From assembly GCA_946478665.1 (NCBI GenBank), contig CAMLCZ010000001.1, forward strand, positions 186,001-250,000: a DNA stretch of 64,000 nucleotides, read 5' to 3'. The position numbers and the translations under genes were made by a program. Positions 18,481 to 30,843 of this stretch are shown piece by piece (positions within the stretch are counted from its first letter, which is position 1; every line of letters begins with the position of its first letter). The DNA comes from an uncultured Bartonella sp. (GTDB lineage: Bacteria > Pseudomonadota > Alphaproteobacteria > Rhizobiales > Rhizobiaceae). The notes under the pieces are model-generated. The model did no database searches and was not told where the DNA came from. It saw only the letters and a program-made list of their open reading frames with translations.

Positions 18481-18795
18481 ATGACAGACAATATTGGATT
18501 AGGCATTTTAATTGCGGCTGTCGTAACAGCGATGATACGTATTGTCCCAATAGTATTTTTGGCACATAGAAAATATCCAAAACCAATACGCTATTGGCTG
18601 AATTTTGTTCCGGCCGCCGTACTATCTGCAATTATTGCAGCAGAAATTGTCGATAAAAATCAATATACAAGTTTTGGAATTTCAGTTGCGCTTGCAGCCA
18701 CCATTACAGCCGTTTTAGCTGGCTTGTTAACTCGAAGCCTATTTACAACTGTTATCGTGAGTATTCTGGCTTATCTATTTTTTCAGAACATATAA
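18481..18795 (+). CDS. azlD: AzlD-family branched-chain amino acid exporter, small subunit
   Basis: 104 residues with about four short membrane helices. The family pattern AAVVTAMIRIVPIVFL and WLNFVPAAVLSAIIAAE is visible. It is the partner of AzlC in branched-chain amino acid export. The ATG lies one base after the azlC stop, so translation is probably coupled. Confidence 0.88.
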   Translation: MTDNIGLGILIAAVVTAMIRIVPIVFLAHRKYPKPIRYWLNFVPAAVLSAIIAAEIVDKNQYTSFGISVALAATITAVLAGLLTRSLFTTVIVSILAYLFFQNI

Positions 18796-18871
18796 TCGGA
18801 TAGTTCTTGATCGATTGCCGATCTTAAACCCAAAAGTTACTGGTAAATAATGTTATAGCCCCCAATAACAA

Positions 18872-19552
18872 TTATGGGAGCTCAACAATCTTACCACCTT
18901 TAAGCGTAATCCGGCGATCCATCTGCTTTGCCAAAGCCAAATTATGTGTTGCTATTAATGCGGCCAAACCAGACTGCTTTACAAGTGCGGATAAAGCCTG
19001 AAACACATAAGCCGATGTGACTGGATCAAGATTGCCAGTCGGCTCATCTGCCAGCAATATTGACGGCGCATTCGATACAGCACGTGCAATTGCAACCCTT
19101 TGCTGCTCACCACCTGATAATTCTGATGGGCGGTGTTTCGCTCTATGAGCTACTCTTAAATATGTCAGTAGCTTTAGTCCTCTATCCGCAGCCTCAGACT
19201 TTTTTAATCCCGAAATCATTTGTGGTATCATGACATTCTCAAGAGCCGTAAATTCCGGTAACAAATGATGGAATTGATATACAAAACCAATATCATTTCT
19301 GCGTATCGCGGTGCGTTCATTGTCTGTCAATTTTGAGCATGAGCGCCCGCGCAAAACAACATCACCACCATTTGGCCGCTCTAACAGTCCAGCAATATGC
19401 AGAAGCGTTGATTTGCCTGCACCAGAGGGTGCAACCAAAGCAACTGTTTGCCCAGCATCGAGAGAAAAATTGGCTTTATCAAGAATGACAAGTGGTTTGT
19501 CACTATCAAGATAAACACGCTCTATATCAACAAGCTCTAACAGCGATGCCAT
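18872..19552 (-). CDS. lolD: Lipoprotein-releasing ABC transporter ATP-binding protein LolD
   Basis: 226 residues. It is the ATPase of the LolCDE complex, which extracts lipoproteins from the inner membrane for transfer to LolA. Walker A is APSGAGKST at about residues 39-47, the Q-loop is [18 protein letters not shown], the signature is [14 protein letters not shown] and Walker B is [12 protein letters not shown]. It overlaps the lolC stop by one base. It ends facing azlD, with 76 bases between. Confidence 0.95.
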   Translation of the reverse strand: MASLLELVDIERVYLDSDKPLVILDKANFSLDAGQTVALVAPSGAGKSTLLHIAGLLERPNGGDVVLRGRSCSKLTDNERTAIRRNDIGFVYQFHHLLPEFTALENVMIPQMISGLKKSEAADRGLKLLTYLRVAHRAKHRPSELSGGEQQRVAIARAVSNAPSILLADEPTGNLDPVTSAYVFQALSALVKQSGLAALIATHNLALAKQMDRRITLKGGKIVELP

Positions 19553-20835
19553 TATTCATACCTCAAAGCTTGTACCGGATCGAGTTTTGCAGCTCTCCAT
19601 GCCGGAATAATAGTGGCAAGAAAAGACAGGAAAAGTGCCATAAAGACAACCAAAGCAGTCTCGCCCCACTCCAATTTCGCAGGTAATTTGGCAAGGAAAT
19701 ACAGTTGCGGATTAAACACATCCACATTGAAAAGCCATGATACAAAATCCTGAATATGTCCAATATTTGCGCAAGTAAGCACACCAAGCAACAATCCAAG
19801 AATCGTTCCCAAAACGCCAATGACCATCCCTGTCATGATAAAAATTCGCATGATAGAACTTTGTCTTGCACCCATTGTTCGCAAGATCGCTATGTCATGG
19901 CCTTTATCTTTAACCAACATGATAAGGCCAGAAATAATGTTCAATGCAGCAACCAAAACAATAAGCGACAGAATGAAGAACATAACATTCCGTTCTACCT
20001 GCAATGCCGAAAAGAATGCTTGGTTGCGTGAACGCCAATCAACAGAATAGACCTGTCGACCAACCGCTTTTTCAACTTCCGGACTAACTTGGCTTACTTC
20101 GTCTGCATTATTGAGGAACACTTCCAATGACTGGACTTTATTGCCCAGATTGAAGAAAGCTTGTGCCTCTTTCAATGGCATAAAGATAAAGATCGAATCA
20201 TATTCCGACATACCAACGGAAAAGATCGCTGTGACTTTGTATGCTTTCACACGCGGATTGACACCAAAAGGCGTAACGTCTCCATCTGGTGTGATAATAC
20301 GGATATCACTTCCTACCGACAGACCCAATTTTTCCGCCATTCCGCTACCAATAGCCACACCGTCTTGTTTGTCGAAATTTTCCAAAGTGCCAAATTTGAT
20401 ATTTTTTGTCACTGTGGTGAGCTTGGCCAAATCCTGTTCACGCATACCGCGAACAAGAGCCCCTGTACCGCCATTGGAATCGCCTTGGGCAAGAGCTTGT
20501 CCTTCCACAACAGGCAACACAAACTTTACACCATCAACGCCCTCCACTCGGGGAATAATGGTGTTATAATCGTTGAAATCACTATCCACAGCCTGAACCA
20601 CAAGATGACCATTCATACCGAGAATACGATCAAGAAGTTCAGCACGAAAGCCGTTCATAACAGCCATAACAACAATCAAAGCGAACACACCAAGCATAAT
20701 CCCGATCAGAGATATAATTGATATCACTGACGTAAATAATTGCTTCTTGTTCGGCAGCATATACCGAAAGGCTATCATCCATTCATAAGATGAAAAGCCT
20801 AAAACCCCATCAATCTTGGCCAATTTACGCATCAA
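19552..20835 (-). CDS. lolC: Lipoprotein-releasing ABC transporter permease LolC/LolE
   Basis: 427 residues of the MacB/FtsX-type permease fold. One N-terminal membrane helix (about residues 38-60, [21 protein letters not shown]) precedes a large periplasmic domain. Three C-terminal helices follow, with [25 protein letters not shown] marking the conserved coupling region. Only one permease is present, as in many alphaproteobacteria, so the transporter is probably a homodimer with LolD. The start overlaps the proS stop by 4 bases. Confidence 0.93.
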   Translation of the reverse strand: MMRKLAKIDGVLGFSSYEWMIAFRYMLPNKKQLFTSVISIISLIGIMLGVFALIVVMAVMNGFRAELLDRILGMNGHLVVQAVDSDFNDYNTIIPRVEGVDGVKFVLPVVEGQALAQGDSNGGTGALVRGMREQDLAKLTTVTKNIKFGTLENFDKQDGVAIGSGMAEKLGLSVGSDIRIITPDGDVTPFGVNPRVKAYKVTAIFSVGMSEYDSIFIFMPLKEAQAFFNLGNKVQSLEVFLNNADEVSQVSPEVEKAVGRQVYSVDWRSRNQAFFSALQVERNVMFFILSLIVLVAALNIISGLIMLVKDKGHDIAILRTMGARQSSIMRIFIMTGMVIGVLGTILGLLLGVLTCANIGHIQDFVSWLFNVDVFNPQLYFLAKLPAKLEWGETALVVFMALFLSFLATIIPAWRAAKLDPVQALRYE

Positions 20836-22157
20836 GACTCCGTAAGACGACGTATAGCGGATTCAACCGAAAGAATTTCTTTCTCACCCGTTTTTCTATC
20901 TTTTATTTCCACTTGATCTTCGCCAGCGTTTTTAGGCCCTACGATAATTTGTGTCGGAAGACCGATAAGATCCATCGTTGCAAACTTGGATCCCGCCCGC
21001 TCTTGACTATCGTCAAGCAAAACATCAAAGCCGGCATTTGTAAGCTTGTTATAAATCTCTTCGCTTATGGCATCGCATTTTTCGTCACCAACTTTCATGT
21101 TGATAACGCCAAAGTCAAACGGCGACATAGCCCGTGGCCATATAATGCCGTTATCATCATGTGAAGCCTCAATTGCTGCTGCAACCAAGCGTGATGGACC
21201 AATACCATAAGACCCCATAGATACCGGATGTTCCTTACCGTCCGGCCCCATAATTGTCGCCTTCATAGGCTCTGAATATTTCGTCCCAAAGTGGAAAATA
21301 TGTCCCACCTCAATCCCGCGGGCAGCAATCTGATCTGAAGCTGATATTTTGCCCCAAACATCTTCATTATGCATTTCTTCAGTCGCTGCATAAGGTGTCG
21401 TCCATTGTTTTACAACGTCCTCAAGCTTTGCACTGTCTGAAAAATCGATATCTGCGGCTGGCACATCCATATCCAAAAATCGTTTTTCGCAGAAAACGGC
21501 CGATTCACCAGTATCCGCAAGAATGATGAATTCGTGGCTGAGGTTACCGCCAATAGGACCCGTGTCGGCTCTCATTGGTATTGCACGAAGACCTAGCCGT
21601 GAAAATGTACGCAGATAGGCGACAAACATCCGGTTATAGGCAGCCTTTGAGCTTTCATAATCGACATCGAATGAATAAGCATCTTTCATGAGAAACTCGC
21701 GTGACCGCATCACGCCAAAACGCGGACGTATTTCATCCCGGAATTTCCATTGAATATGATATAAATTGAGCGGCAAGTCCTTGTATGAGCGCACATAGGT
21801 GCGGAATATATCGGTAATCATCTCTTCATTCGTTGGTCCGAATAAGAGTTCACGTTCCTGACGATCTTTTATGCGCAGCATCTCAAGCCCGTATGCATCA
21901 TATCGTCCGCTCTCGCGCCACAAATCTGCCGATTGTATGGTCGGCATCAATATTTCCAACGCACCTGCCCGATTTTGTTCTTCCCTGATAATATTGCACA
22001 CCTTATCGAGAACTTTTTTACCCAGTGGCAACCAGGTGTATATACCTGAGGCCTGTTGCCTAATCATGCCAGAACGCAACATCAAACGGTGAGAAGCAAT
22101 TTCTGCTTCCTTAGGATTTTCTTTTAATATCGGTAAAAAATAACGAGACAGACGCAT
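20832..22157 (-). CDS. proS: Prolyl-tRNA synthetase (short bacterial type)
   Basis: About 441 residues. A class II synthetase of the short alphaproteobacterial form, which lacks the YbaK-like editing insertion. Motif 2 is [35 protein letters not shown] (spanning about residues 130-165), and motif 3 lies in [17 protein letters not shown]. The anticodon-binding domain with [13 protein letters not shown] follows. I prefer the ATG at 22157 (MRLSRYFLP, the family start); another ATG four codons upstream (22169) is closer to a GGAG, so the start is not settled. It overlaps lolC by 4 bases. Confidence 0.94.
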   Translation of the reverse strand: MRLSRYFLPILKENPKEAEIASHRLMLRSGMIRQQASGIYTWLPLGKKVLDKVCNIIREEQNRAGALEILMPTIQSADLWRESGRYDAYGLEMLRIKDRQERELLFGPTNEEMITDIFRTYVRSYKDLPLNLYHIQWKFRDEIRPRFGVMRSREFLMKDAYSFDVDYESSKAAYNRMFVAYLRTFSRLGLRAIPMRADTGPIGGNLSHEFIILADTGESAVFCEKRFLDMDVPAADIDFSDSAKLEDVVKQWTTPYAATEEMHNEDVWGKISASDQIAARGIEVGHIFHFGTKYSEPMKATIMGPDGKEHPVSMGSYGIGPSRLVAAAIEASHDDNGIIWPRAMSPFDFGVINMKVGDEKCDAISEEIYNKLTNAGFDVLLDDSQERAGSKFATMDLIGLPTQIIVGPKNAGEDQVEIKDRKTGEKEILSVESAIRRLTES

Positions 22158-22334
22158 CGAAAACAACATTTTCCAGCTAAGGCTCCTCGAATCGGAGCAG
22201 TGTTAATGACTTTATTAACCATAGCGACAATGAACATGCTTGCAAATAGCCAAGCTTACGGAATGACACCGTTTTTTTCAAAATCACTGATGAGCACTCG
22301 GCTTATACCAAACAAATTATTGTGCGTGACGAGA

Positions 22335-22370
22335 GTATATCATCAAGTTTAACTAAAGTTGGTGATATAC
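22335..22370. repeat. 36-base near-perfect palindrome between proS and rnj
   Basis: Arms of 17 bases (22335-22351 and 22354-22370) begin GTATATCA and end TGATATAC and match at 15 of 17 positions. One of the two differences is a T-G wobble in RNA. Two bases lie at the centre. It is 53 bases beyond the rnj stop codon on the minus strand, with no T run after it on either side, so it is not a standard terminator. It could be a regulator operator in front of proS or a 3'-end stabilising hairpin for rnj. Confidence 0.55.
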
Positions 22371-22422
22371 CTTAACGACCCACCACTAAAATAATCGTAA
22401 GACTTTCCTCTAAAATTGCCGA

Positions 22423-24099
22423 TTATCTTGCCCTATGTAGAAATACGGTACAGACGGGCTTTTTGCCCCAAATTTCATTGACCACTGCACGAACAGCCCT
22501 TCGCACAGCTTCCGTAACCGTGTCATTATCCCGACGACGATTTCTCGGAATACTATCAATGGTTTTATCAATAGTGTCTAAAATCTCATGATCGAGAATA
22601 AGGCCATTGCCATCATTTTCTGGAAGACCAAAACAAACAAGCTGAGGTTCTTCCAGCAATTCTTGTTGCTTATCCATCAAGAGTGCTATTGACACATGGC
22701 CAACGTGACTAAGCTTGCGCCGCTCGTTAACGCCCAATTCATCTTCATTACCAATAAGCAGCCCATCTTTGTAAATACGTCCAACAGGTGCTTCATCAAT
22801 AACTTCTGGAGCTCCGGGGGCGAGCCGCAGCATGTCACCGTTTCTAATCTCTGCGACCTTTTTTATACCAGCTTGGCGTCCTAAAGCAGTTTGCGCGGTT
22901 AAATGCATAGCTTCGCCATGAACTGGCACAAGTATCTCTGGTTTAACCCAATCATACATTTTTAAAAGTTCATTGCGTCTTGGGTGCCCTGAGACATGTA
23001 CAAGAGCGTCGTGATCTGTAATAATACGAACGCCCCTATCGATTAACCGATTTTGCGTATCAATAATCGCTTTTTCATTACCAGGAATGCTTCGAGAGGA
23101 ATAAATAACCGTATCACCGGCAGCTAAGCTAAGCGTATGCATCTCGTCGCGCGATAGTTTTGCCAAAGCCGCACGCTGCTCCCCTTGACTACCAGTCAGG
23201 ATCATAACCAATTTATCGCGCTGGATATAACCGAACTCTTCTTCGTCAACAAAGGGATCCAAACCTTCAAGATAGCCCAATTCTTCAGCAACTGCCACGC
23301 TGCGTTTCATGGATCGACCAACCAACAAGACTTTGCGCCCTGCATCTTTCGCCGCCAAAGCAATGGATAGAATTCTTCCGACATTTGAAGAAAAAGTCGT
23401 AATTGCAACGCGCCCTTCCGCCTCGGAAATGATATTGGCCAAACTTTTACCGACATCATGCTCTGTCGGCGATACGCCATCACGCAACGCATTGGTCGAA
23501 TCGCAAACCAATGCCAAAACACCTTGTTCGCCTAGTTCTCTAAAGCGTTTCTCATCCGTAACAGCCCCGAGTGATGGTTCTGGGTCAATTTTCCAATCAC
23601 CGGTATGAATGACCGTACCTAACTTTGTTTTAATGGCAAGCGAGACAGGTTCGGGAATTGAATGGGCAACTGCCAATGCTTCAATATTGAACGAACCAAT
23701 TTCAAAGCTATCACCTGCTTTAAAGACATTGACTGGCACTTCATAGGAGTCAAAATCTGTTTGTCTCTTAGTTTCCAACAAACCTGCGGTAAAAGCGGTG
23801 CAATAGACCGGCACTTTCAATTTCGGCCATAAGTCTAATATTGCGCCGAAATGGTCTTCATGCGCATGCGTAATCACCATACCACGGATATTATGACGTT
23901 CATTTTCTAAAAAACGGATATCTGGCAAAATCAGATCAACACCAGGCAATTCCGGTCCAGCAAAGCTCACACCAAAATCAACAATAAGCCATTCACGATT
24001 TTCTTCTGACCCATAACCATAGACACCGAGATTCATTCCAATTTCGCCCACACCACCCAATGGAAGAAAAACTAATTCGTTGCCTACGGCCGATGCCAT
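22423..24099 (-). CDS. rnj: Ribonuclease J
   Basis: 558 residues. A metallo-beta-lactamase/beta-CASP nuclease with 5'-3' exo- and endonuclease activity on RNA. The zinc motif HAHEDH is at residues 78-83. Further ligands are likely in VIHTGDWKIDPEP and the late PVHGEAMHL segment, and the beta-CASP region includes MILTGSQGEQRAALAKL. A GTAGGAG ribosome site precedes the ATG. The gene sits between birA and proS, a conserved placement downstream of the nuo operon in Hyphomicrobiales. Confidence 0.95.
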   Translation of the reverse strand: MASAVGNELVFLPLGGVGEIGMNLGVYGYGSEENREWLIVDFGVSFAGPELPGVDLILPDIRFLENERHNIRGMVITHAHEDHFGAILDLWPKLKVPVYCTAFTAGLLETKRQTDFDSYEVPVNVFKAGDSFEIGSFNIEALAVAHSIPEPVSLAIKTKLGTVIHTGDWKIDPEPSLGAVTDEKRFRELGEQGVLALVCDSTNALRDGVSPTEHDVGKSLANIISEAEGRVAITTFSSNVGRILSIALAAKDAGRKVLLVGRSMKRSVAVAEELGYLEGLDPFVDEEEFGYIQRDKLVMILTGSQGEQRAALAKLSRDEMHTLSLAAGDTVIYSSRSIPGNEKAIIDTQNRLIDRGVRIITDHDALVHVSGHPRRNELLKMYDWVKPEILVPVHGEAMHLTAQTALGRQAGIKKVAEIRNGDMLRLAPGAPEVIDEAPVGRIYKDGLLIGNEDELGVNERRKLSHVGHVSIALLMDKQQELLEEPQLVCFGLPENDGNGLILDHEILDTIDKTIDSIPRNRRRDNDTVTEAVRRAVRAVVNEIWGKKPVCTVFLHRAR

Positions 24100-24155
24100 T
24101 GAATTCTCCTACAAAGTTATCTTATTTGTGCTTCATCACGATTGAATTTCAGTTC

Positions 24156-24959
24156 TTAATATAGTCCTGCTTTGCTAGAAGCAACCTTACCAAAATGAAC
24201 ATCCCCGGCGGTAACCCTGATTTGATTATTTTTTTCGTCAGTTATGATGCAATTAAATTCATCGTCGAGACCCGAAAAAATCCCACTAATACTCTGTTTT
24301 TCAAGATTTACAGTGATGTTTTGCCCAAGATAGGCTGCTAATTTCAGCCATTTCTCTTTAATTACTCGCTTGCCAGCTTGTGAATTAAAAATACAATAAT
24401 TAACAGCCCAACTCCGTGAAAGCTGTTCAAAAATTTTTTCGCAGCTAATATCAATCCCTAAGTTTTTTAATGATTGTGTTGGATAAGGAGCATCCTCATA
24501 ACGGTGGGCAACATTTAATCCTATACCAACAACCAGAGCAAAATTTTTATCTGACTTTTGTTTTAATTCCAGCAAAATGCCTGACGCTTTTGCACCATTG
24601 AGCATCACATCATTTGGCCACTTCAGGCGAACTAGATCGTGACTTATATCATTTGCCGTCAGAAGACCATTCAATGCTTCGGCCAAGCTAACGCCCGCAA
24701 CAAAACCGAGCATAGCTGCCGTTTCAAGGCGAAAATCACTCGTCAATAAGAGACTAGCGTAAAGATTTCCTTTTGGACTAACCCAGCTTCTCCCTCTTCT
24801 TGCCCTACCGGCAGTCTGTTGGCGAGCCACAACCCAAAGCTTATCTTTATTTTCCTGAAGACCTTTGGTGAGCGCAATATGATTGGTGGAGCCTACGCAA
24901 TCGTAAGACTCCACCTGATATCCTTGCTCCTCAGCAAATGCTGATAGTGTAAAATTCAT
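24156..24959 (-). CDS. birA: Biotin–[acetyl-CoA-carboxylase] ligase
   Basis: 267 residues. It activates biotin and attaches it to the biotin carboxyl carrier protein. The catalytic loop is GRARRGRSWVSPKGNLYASL at about residues 51-70, a slight variant of GRGRRG. LKWPNDVMLNGAKASGILLE and VVGIGLNV are the biotin-pocket motifs. There is no N-terminal DNA-binding domain, so it is a ligase only and not a repressor. It begins 5 bases after the nuoN stop and is probably the last-but-one gene of the nuo transcript, followed by rnj. Confidence 0.93.
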   Translation of the reverse strand: MNFTLSAFAEEQGYQVESYDCVGSTNHIALTKGLQENKDKLWVVARQQTAGRARRGRSWVSPKGNLYASLLLTSDFRLETAAMLGFVAGVSLAEALNGLLTANDISHDLVRLKWPNDVMLNGAKASGILLELKQKSDKNFALVVGIGLNVAHRYEDAPYPTQSLKNLGIDISCEKIFEQLSRSWAVNYCIFNSQAGKRVIKEKWLKLAAYLGQNITVNLEKQSISGIFSGLDDEFNCIITDEKNNQIRVTAGDVHFGKVASSKAGLY

Positions 24960-24964
24960 TCGCT

Positions 24965-26425
24965 TTAAAACAGTGATGCTGCTGCTTTTTCCGCAATTTG
25001 CGTAAGAGAAATTCCGAAAAATACATAAAAGAGAACGAATATGCCGGAAATAGCCAATATGAATTTCAACTCATTTGGCAAAGGCATAAAACCGGCCTTT
25101 GCGTCATCAAACCACATAATCTTGATGACGCGGAGATAGTAGAATGCACTAATAACGGAAGCGATCATACCGATAACAACAAGTGGTATCAATCCCGCGT
25201 GCACTGCAGCCGAGAATGCTGCCCATTTAGCAAAAAAACCAGCCATCGGAGGCACACTCGCCAATGAAAACAGCATGATTGTCATCACGATAGCCATAAA
25301 TGGATTGGTGCGTGCGAGGCCTGCCAGATCATAGATGCTCTCAACATTGCCATCCCGTGTACGCATACCAAGGATGAATGCGAAAGATCCTACGATCATT
25401 GCAACATAAACGGTCATATAAAGCATGACACCTTGAACGCCAATCGCACTACCAGCAGCCAATCCCACCAGAGCATAACCCATATGACTAATGGAAGAAT
25501 AAGCCATAAGTCTTTTAATATTGCTCTGTCCAATGGCTGCAAAGGCACCCAATACCATTGATGCGATAGACATGAACACAAGGATCTGCTGCCACGCCGG
25601 CATAACTCCGTGTTCACCAGACAAAGGTAAAAATGCACTGACAATCACACGAATAATAAGTGCCATAGCAGCAACTTTAGGCGCACTGGCAAAGAAAGCA
25701 GTTATTGGCGTTGGCGCACCTTCATAAACATCTGGTGTCCACATATGGAAAGGAACAACAGAAATTTTGAATGCCAAGCCTGCCAAAACAAAAACGATAC
25801 CAAAGATGACACCGATTTGCGGTGCCTGACCATTTAATACCTGTGCGATTTCTTTGAAGCCAATTTGCCCGGTAAATCCATATATCAATGAAATACCATA
25901 TAACAGCATACCAGATGATAAAGCGCCCAAAACAAAATATTTTAAGCCAGCCTCTGAAGACTTTACATTGTCTCTATTGCAGGCAGCCAAAACATAGAGT
26001 GCTAAAGAATGAAGCTCCAAGCCCATATAAAGTGTTAGCATATTGCCAGCTGATATCATCAACATCATGCCTAGCGCTGCCAACAATACGAGTACTGGAA
26101 ATTCAAATTTCGCAAACTTTTCGGCTTTTGCAAATCCTACAGACATGATTAATGCAAATAGCGCACCAACCAACATCAGAATTTTCATATATCGGCTGAA
26201 ACCATCAAGTATGAGGGCATTACCACCAAAGATCCCGACCTTTGGTGATATAATGATGACAAGGCCTGTCGCCAAAATCAGTGCGATCGCTAATCCGGTT
26301 ACAGTGAAATATGACCGCTCGCCGGAATAAACACCAACCAAAAGCAGCACAAGTGCCCCCAGAGCAAGTAACAGTTCTGGAAAAATGAGCGGCAATTGAG
26401 CCATTAAATCAATATGCATGGACAT
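24965..26425 (-). CDS. nuoN: NADH-quinone oxidoreductase subunit N
   Basis: 486 residues with about 14 membrane helices. An antiporter-like proton-pumping subunit of complex I. The core has [16 protein letters not shown] with the conserved glutamate, [22 protein letters not shown] around the key lysine, and [17 protein letters not shown]. It follows nuoM by 10 bases and is the last nuo gene. Confidence 0.96.
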   Translation of the reverse strand: MSMHIDLMAQLPLIFPELLLALGALVLLLVGVYSGERSYFTVTGLAIALILATGLVIIISPKVGIFGGNALILDGFSRYMKILMLVGALFALIMSVGFAKAEKFAKFEFPVLVLLAALGMMLMISAGNMLTLYMGLELHSLALYVLAACNRDNVKSSEAGLKYFVLGALSSGMLLYGISLIYGFTGQIGFKEIAQVLNGQAPQIGVIFGIVFVLAGLAFKISVVPFHMWTPDVYEGAPTPITAFFASAPKVAAMALIIRVIVSAFLPLSGEHGVMPAWQQILVFMSIASMVLGAFAAIGQSNIKRLMAYSSISHMGYALVGLAAGSAIGVQGVMLYMTVYVAMIVGSFAFILGMRTRDGNVESIYDLAGLARTNPFMAIVMTIMLFSLASVPPMAGFFAKWAAFSAAVHAGLIPLVVIGMIASVISAFYYLRVIKIMWFDDAKAGFMPLPNELKFILAISGIFVLFYVFFGISLTQIAEKAAASLF

Positions 26426-26435
26426 TCGCCTTTTC

Positions 26436-27905
26436 TTAATGCAGCTGGTTGACGAGAGCTTCTACCGCAGCCGCCGTTGTATTGAGAATTGGCGTTGGAT
26501 AGAAACCAAAGAAAACCGTAAGAGCAATCATTGGATAAAGAATCAACTTTTCACGCGGTGACAAATCTAGCAGAGCCTTCAAACTTTCTTTATCAAGCTT
26601 TCCGAATATAACCCGACGATAAAGATAGAGTGCATAGGATGCTGAAAGGATAACACCTGTTGTCGCAAACAAAGCAACCCATGTGTTGACCTGAAACACA
26701 CCAATCAAGGTCAAGAACTCTCCGATAAAGCCGGATGTACCAGGAAGCCCGATATTTGCCATTGTAAAGACCATAAATGCAACGGCGTATTTTGGCATGT
26801 TATTAACAAGGCCACCAAATGCAGCAATCTCACGCGTATGTAGACGATCATAGATAACGCCAACACATAGGAACAATGCTGCAGACACAATGCCGTGTGA
26901 CAACATTTGGTAAATAGCACCTTGTAGCCCCTGTTCATTTGCGGCGAAAATACCCATGGTGACATATCCCATATGGGCAACAGAAGAATAAGCAATAAGC
27001 TTTTTCATGTCTTCCTGAACGAGAGCCACCAACGAGGTGTATATAATCGCAATAACGGACAATGTGAAAACAAATGGTGCCAGATCTGCAGATGCCAATG
27101 GAAACATTGGAAGTGAGAAACGAATGAAACCATAACCACCTAGTTTCAACAATACACCTGCCAAAATTACCGAACCGGCCGTTGGCGCTTCCACGTGCGC
27201 GTCAGGCAACCAAGTGTGAACTGGCCACATTGGCATTTTGACAGCAAATGAAGCGAAAAAAGCGATCCAAAGCCAGAATTGCATATTCGCAGGAAACTTA
27301 TATGTTAGCAGCGTTGGTACATCGAGTGTGCCTGCCTGCCAATACATAGCCATAATGGCAACCAACATCAAAACAGAGCCAAGGAATGTGTAAAGAAAAA
27401 ACTTTATGCTGGCGTATACGCGTCTTGGTCCACCCCAAACACCAATGATAATAAACATCGGTATCAGGCTGCCCTCAAAGAAGACGTAAAACAATACAGC
27501 ATCCAAGGCACAAAACACACCAATGACAGCAACCTCGAGCAAGAGAAATGCTATCATATAGGCTTTCAATCGGTCTTTGACTGTTTCCCAACTGGCCAAA
27601 ATACAAAATGGCATCAAGAAGCCTGATAGAACAACGAATAAAACCGATATTCCATCAACACCCATATGATAGCTTATACCGCTACCAAGCCAATTGATTT
27701 TCTCTTCCATTTGGAAGCCAGAATTTGAACTATCAAACCCAGCCCAAACAATAAGCGAAAGAATGAATACAAACAGAGTTGTGAATAGCGCCACATTGCG
27801 AATATTGCGTTTTGCTGCTTCTCCGTCATCCTTGATCAAAAGGATCAAGACAACGCCAATCAGCGGCAAGAATGTGACCGTAGAAAGAATGGGCCAGTCG
27901 GTCAT
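26436..27905 (-). CDS. nuoM: NADH-quinone oxidoreductase subunit M
   Basis: 489 residues, polytopic. A proton-translocating antiporter-like subunit in the membrane arm. [19 protein letters not shown] carries the conserved glutamate. [20 protein letters not shown] contains the half-helix lysine region, and [17 protein letters not shown] follows. It overlaps nuoL by one base and precedes nuoN by 10 bases. Confidence 0.97.
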   Translation of the reverse strand: MTDWPILSTVTFLPLIGVVLILLIKDDGEAAKRNIRNVALFTTLFVFILSLIVWAGFDSSNSGFQMEEKINWLGSGISYHMGVDGISVLFVVLSGFLMPFCILASWETVKDRLKAYMIAFLLLEVAVIGVFCALDAVLFYVFFEGSLIPMFIIIGVWGGPRRVYASIKFFLYTFLGSVLMLVAIMAMYWQAGTLDVPTLLTYKFPANMQFWLWIAFFASFAVKMPMWPVHTWLPDAHVEAPTAGSVILAGVLLKLGGYGFIRFSLPMFPLASADLAPFVFTLSVIAIIYTSLVALVQEDMKKLIAYSSVAHMGYVTMGIFAANEQGLQGAIYQMLSHGIVSAALFLCVGVIYDRLHTREIAAFGGLVNNMPKYAVAFMVFTMANIGLPGTSGFIGEFLTLIGVFQVNTWVALFATTGVILSASYALYLYRRVIFGKLDKESLKALLDLSPREKLILYPMIALTVFFGFYPTPILNTTAAAVEALVNQLH

Positions 27906-29869
27906 CAGTTTAAGCTCCCGATCATCATCCAGGTGATGAGCGCTGCGACACCGATAAGCATCGCAAATGCGTAGTGATAAAGATATCCTGTCTGCATACG
28001 TACCACCTTATTGGTAATATCAACGACACGGGCTGCGACCCCATTGGGTCCCAAACCATCTATGATTTTTATGTCGCCAATTTTCCAGAACATACGCCCG
28101 ATAGCGAATGTGGAACGAACAAACAGAATGTTGTAGAGTTCGTCGAAATACCACTTGTTGAGTAAAAAGCGATATACAAATGGGAACATCTTGGCCAATG
28201 CTTTTGGTATCGCGGTTGCGGCGATATAAAAAATGTAGGCCAATACAAACCCTGCCACCATGACAATGAATGGTGACCATTTTACCCAAGTTGGAACATT
28301 GTGGGCTTCATGCAGGATATGATTTTCTGGTCCAGTAAACAAAACACCTTTCCAGAAATTATTATACAATTCACCAACAAAGTATGGCTGAAATACAAAT
28401 CCAGCAAATATCGCGCCAACAGCCAACACAAATAGCGGTATGAGCATGACAGGCGCAGATTCATGAACATGATGCATAATATCGGCTGTTGCTCTTGGTT
28501 TTCCATGGAATGTCATGAAAATCAAACGCCATGAGTAGAAGCTTGTAAACAATGCAGCAATCACAAGTAGCCAGAAAGCATAACCGGAAGCCACATTATG
28601 TGAAGCAAAAGCCGATTCAATAATTGAATCTTTAGAGAAGAAACCAGCTGTACCAAATAATGTACCAGGAATTCCAACGCCGGTAAGGGCAAGAGTTCCA
28701 ATGACCATCATCCAATAGGTTGTCGGAATATATTTTCTGAGACCACCCATTTTCCTCATATCCTGTTCATCAGAAACGGCATGAATGACCGATCCGGCGC
28801 CCAAGAACAATAGTGCCTTGAAGAAAGCGTGCGTGAACAGATGGAATACACCTGCACCATAAGCACCGACACCCAGTGCCACAAACATATAGCCAAGCTG
28901 TGAACAGGTTGAATAAGCGATAACGCGTTTAATGTCATTTTGCACAAGACCAACTGTCGCTGCAAAAAATGCAGTTGTTGCACCGATAACAATGATGACT
29001 GTCAATGCCGTAGGCGACAATTCAAACACAGGTGACATACGCGAAACCATAAAGACACCCGCCGTGACCATGGTTGCTGCGTGGATAAGAGCAGAAACTG
29101 GTGTCGGACCTTCCATTGCGTCTGGTAGCCATGTGTGCAACAAGAACTGTGCAGATTTACCCATTGCTCCTACAAAGAGGAAGAGGCAAGCAATGGTAAT
29201 AGCCGTATTCGCATCGACCTGCCAATTTAAAAAGGTCATGCCATGGATAAAGTTTGGATCCGCTGCACGAGCAAAGATCACATCAAACTTAACAGATTTG
29301 AACAACACAAATACGCTGAACAGTCCAATCAGAAAGCCAAAGTCGCCTACCCTGTTCACTACAAATGCTTTGATAGCTGCTTTTGTTGCTGAAGGGCGTT
29401 GAAACCAGAAGCCGATCAACAAATATGATGCTAAACCAACACCTTCCCAGCCGAAAAACATTTGAACAAGATTGTTTGCTGTTACCAGCATCAACATCAT
29501 GAATGTGAACAAAGACAAATATGCAAAAAAGCGGGGTCTACTTGGATCATGATGCATGTAGCCGATTGAGTAGATGTGAACGAGTGCCGACACTGTATTC
29601 ACCACAACAAGCATAACAGCTGTGAGGGAATCGACATGTAAAGCCCAATCAAATTCTAGGTTACCAGCTAATATCCAATGGAAAACAGGAACATCAACAG
29701 GTGCCCCATCGCCCAGAGCTATAGTAAAGAATGCAACCCACGACAAGGCAGCAACGATAACCATAAAGGTACACGTCACTAACTCAGCCCCGCGAGCTCC
29801 AACGGATTTTCCTGCCAAACCAGCGATGAAAAAGCCAAGAAGTGGTAGGAAGACAATAGCGTAAAACAT
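27905..29869 (-). CDS. nuoL: NADH-quinone oxidoreductase subunit L
   Basis: 654 residues. The distal antiporter-like pump of complex I, with the long lateral helix at the C-terminus. Motifs include [41 protein letters not shown] and [18 protein letters not shown]. Length and order match the alphaproteobacterial family. It starts 6 bases after the nuoK stop and overlaps nuoM by one base. Confidence 0.97.
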   Translation of the reverse strand: MFYAIVFLPLLGFFIAGLAGKSVGARGAELVTCTFMVIVAALSWVAFFTIALGDGAPVDVPVFHWILAGNLEFDWALHVDSLTAVMLVVVNTVSALVHIYSIGYMHHDPSRPRFFAYLSLFTFMMLMLVTANNLVQMFFGWEGVGLASYLLIGFWFQRPSATKAAIKAFVVNRVGDFGFLIGLFSVFVLFKSVKFDVIFARAADPNFIHGMTFLNWQVDANTAITIACLFLFVGAMGKSAQFLLHTWLPDAMEGPTPVSALIHAATMVTAGVFMVSRMSPVFELSPTALTVIIVIGATTAFFAATVGLVQNDIKRVIAYSTCSQLGYMFVALGVGAYGAGVFHLFTHAFFKALLFLGAGSVIHAVSDEQDMRKMGGLRKYIPTTYWMMVIGTLALTGVGIPGTLFGTAGFFSKDSIIESAFASHNVASGYAFWLLVIAALFTSFYSWRLIFMTFHGKPRATADIMHHVHESAPVMLIPLFVLAVGAIFAGFVFQPYFVGELYNNFWKGVLFTGPENHILHEAHNVPTWVKWSPFIVMVAGFVLAYIFYIAATAIPKALAKMFPFVYRFLLNKWYFDELYNILFVRSTFAIGRMFWKIGDIKIIDGLGPNGVAARVVDITNKVVRMQTGYLYHYAFAMLIGVAALITWMMIGSLN

Positions 29870-29875
29870 GACGCG

Positions 29876-30184
29876 TTAGCCTTTCATCACATTAACATCT
29901 TCAACTGCAATCGAACCGCGATTGCGGAAGAATACGACCAATATAGCTAACCCGATCGCTGCTTCTGCGGCAGCTACAGTTAACACAAATAATGCAAATA
30001 CTTGTCCGACCAAATCATGAAGTACCGCAGAAAAGGCGACAAAATTCAAATTGACTGAAAGTAGGATAAGCTCAATCGACATCAAAATGATAATCACATT
30101 TTTTCTGTTTAGAAAAATGCCGAATATGCCGATTGTAAACATCATCGCAGAAACGGTCAGATAATGAGCAAGTTCAATGTGCAT
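29876..30184 (-). CDS. nuoK: NADH-quinone oxidoreductase subunit K
   Basis: 102 residues with three membrane helices. It carries the buried glutamates of the proton channel ([17 protein letters not shown] and [13 protein letters not shown]). I choose the ATG at 30184 (MHIELAHYL), the family start. The open frame extends 29 codons further upstream, but that part overlaps nuoJ and is not conserved in character. It lies 13 bases after nuoJ. Confidence 0.95.
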   Translation of the reverse strand: MHIELAHYLTVSAMMFTIGIFGIFLNRKNVIIILMSIELILLSVNLNFVAFSAVLHDLVGQVFALFVLTVAAAEAAIGLAILVVFFRNRGSIAVEDVNVMKG

Positions 30185-30197
30185 AGTATTCTTCCCG

Positions 30198-30818
30198 TTA
30201 AATTCCTTTACCAGATTCAACTTTTTTAATTTCAATTGCATCTTCCGGCCGACGTGCAACCTGTACCGCAATTGATTGACGTTTAACCCCTGTCTTATGT
30301 CGCAAGGTCAAGACGATTGCGCCGATCATCGCAACAAGTAAGACCAAACCTGCAAGCTGGAAATAGAAGACATAGTTGGTATATAAAATGTCCCCCAATG
30401 CCTCAGTATTTGTACGTTGTGCCAAATCCGGCATCGGCTGTGTAACATGTTCAGCAACAGACGGTGTCAAATGCATGCTAACAAAAACAACGATTAATTC
30501 CACAGCGACAATGATACCGACGAGTGCACCAATAGGCGCATATTTGAGTGCGCCATGCTTCAATTCTGCAAAATCAACATCGAGCATCATGACAACGAAC
30601 AAGAAGAGGACTGCAACCGCTCCCACGTAAACGACCAAGAGAATGAGCCCAAGAAATTCCGCTCCAGCAAGCAAAAACAATGCTGCCGCATTAAAAAATG
30701 CCAAAATTAAGAACAGAACAGAATGTACCGGATTGCGCGCGGCAACAACCATGACAGCACTTGCCAACATGATGAAGGCGAACAAATAGAAAAACGCCGC
30801 AGCTATACCTGTCAACAT
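30198..30818 (-). CDS. nuoJ: NADH-quinone oxidoreductase subunit J
   Basis: 206 residues with five predicted helices. It forms part of the proton channel beside the quinone site. [20 protein letters not shown] and the pi-bulge region [20 protein letters not shown] are diagnostic. It is separated from nuoI by 98 bases, the longest gap downstream of nuoF in this operon, and that gap contains a hairpin. Confidence 0.95.
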   Translation of the reverse strand: MLTGIAAAFFYLFAFIMLASAVMVVAARNPVHSVLFLILAFFNAAALFLLAGAEFLGLILLVVYVGAVAVLFLFVVMMLDVDFAELKHGALKYAPIGALVGIIVAVELIVVFVSMHLTPSVAEHVTQPMPDLAQRTNTEALGDILYTNYVFYFQLAGLVLLVAMIGAIVLTLRHKTGVKRQSIAVQVARRPEDAIEIKKVESGKGI

Positions 30819-30843
30819 TGGTTTCCCCTAAGTTAAACCAAAA

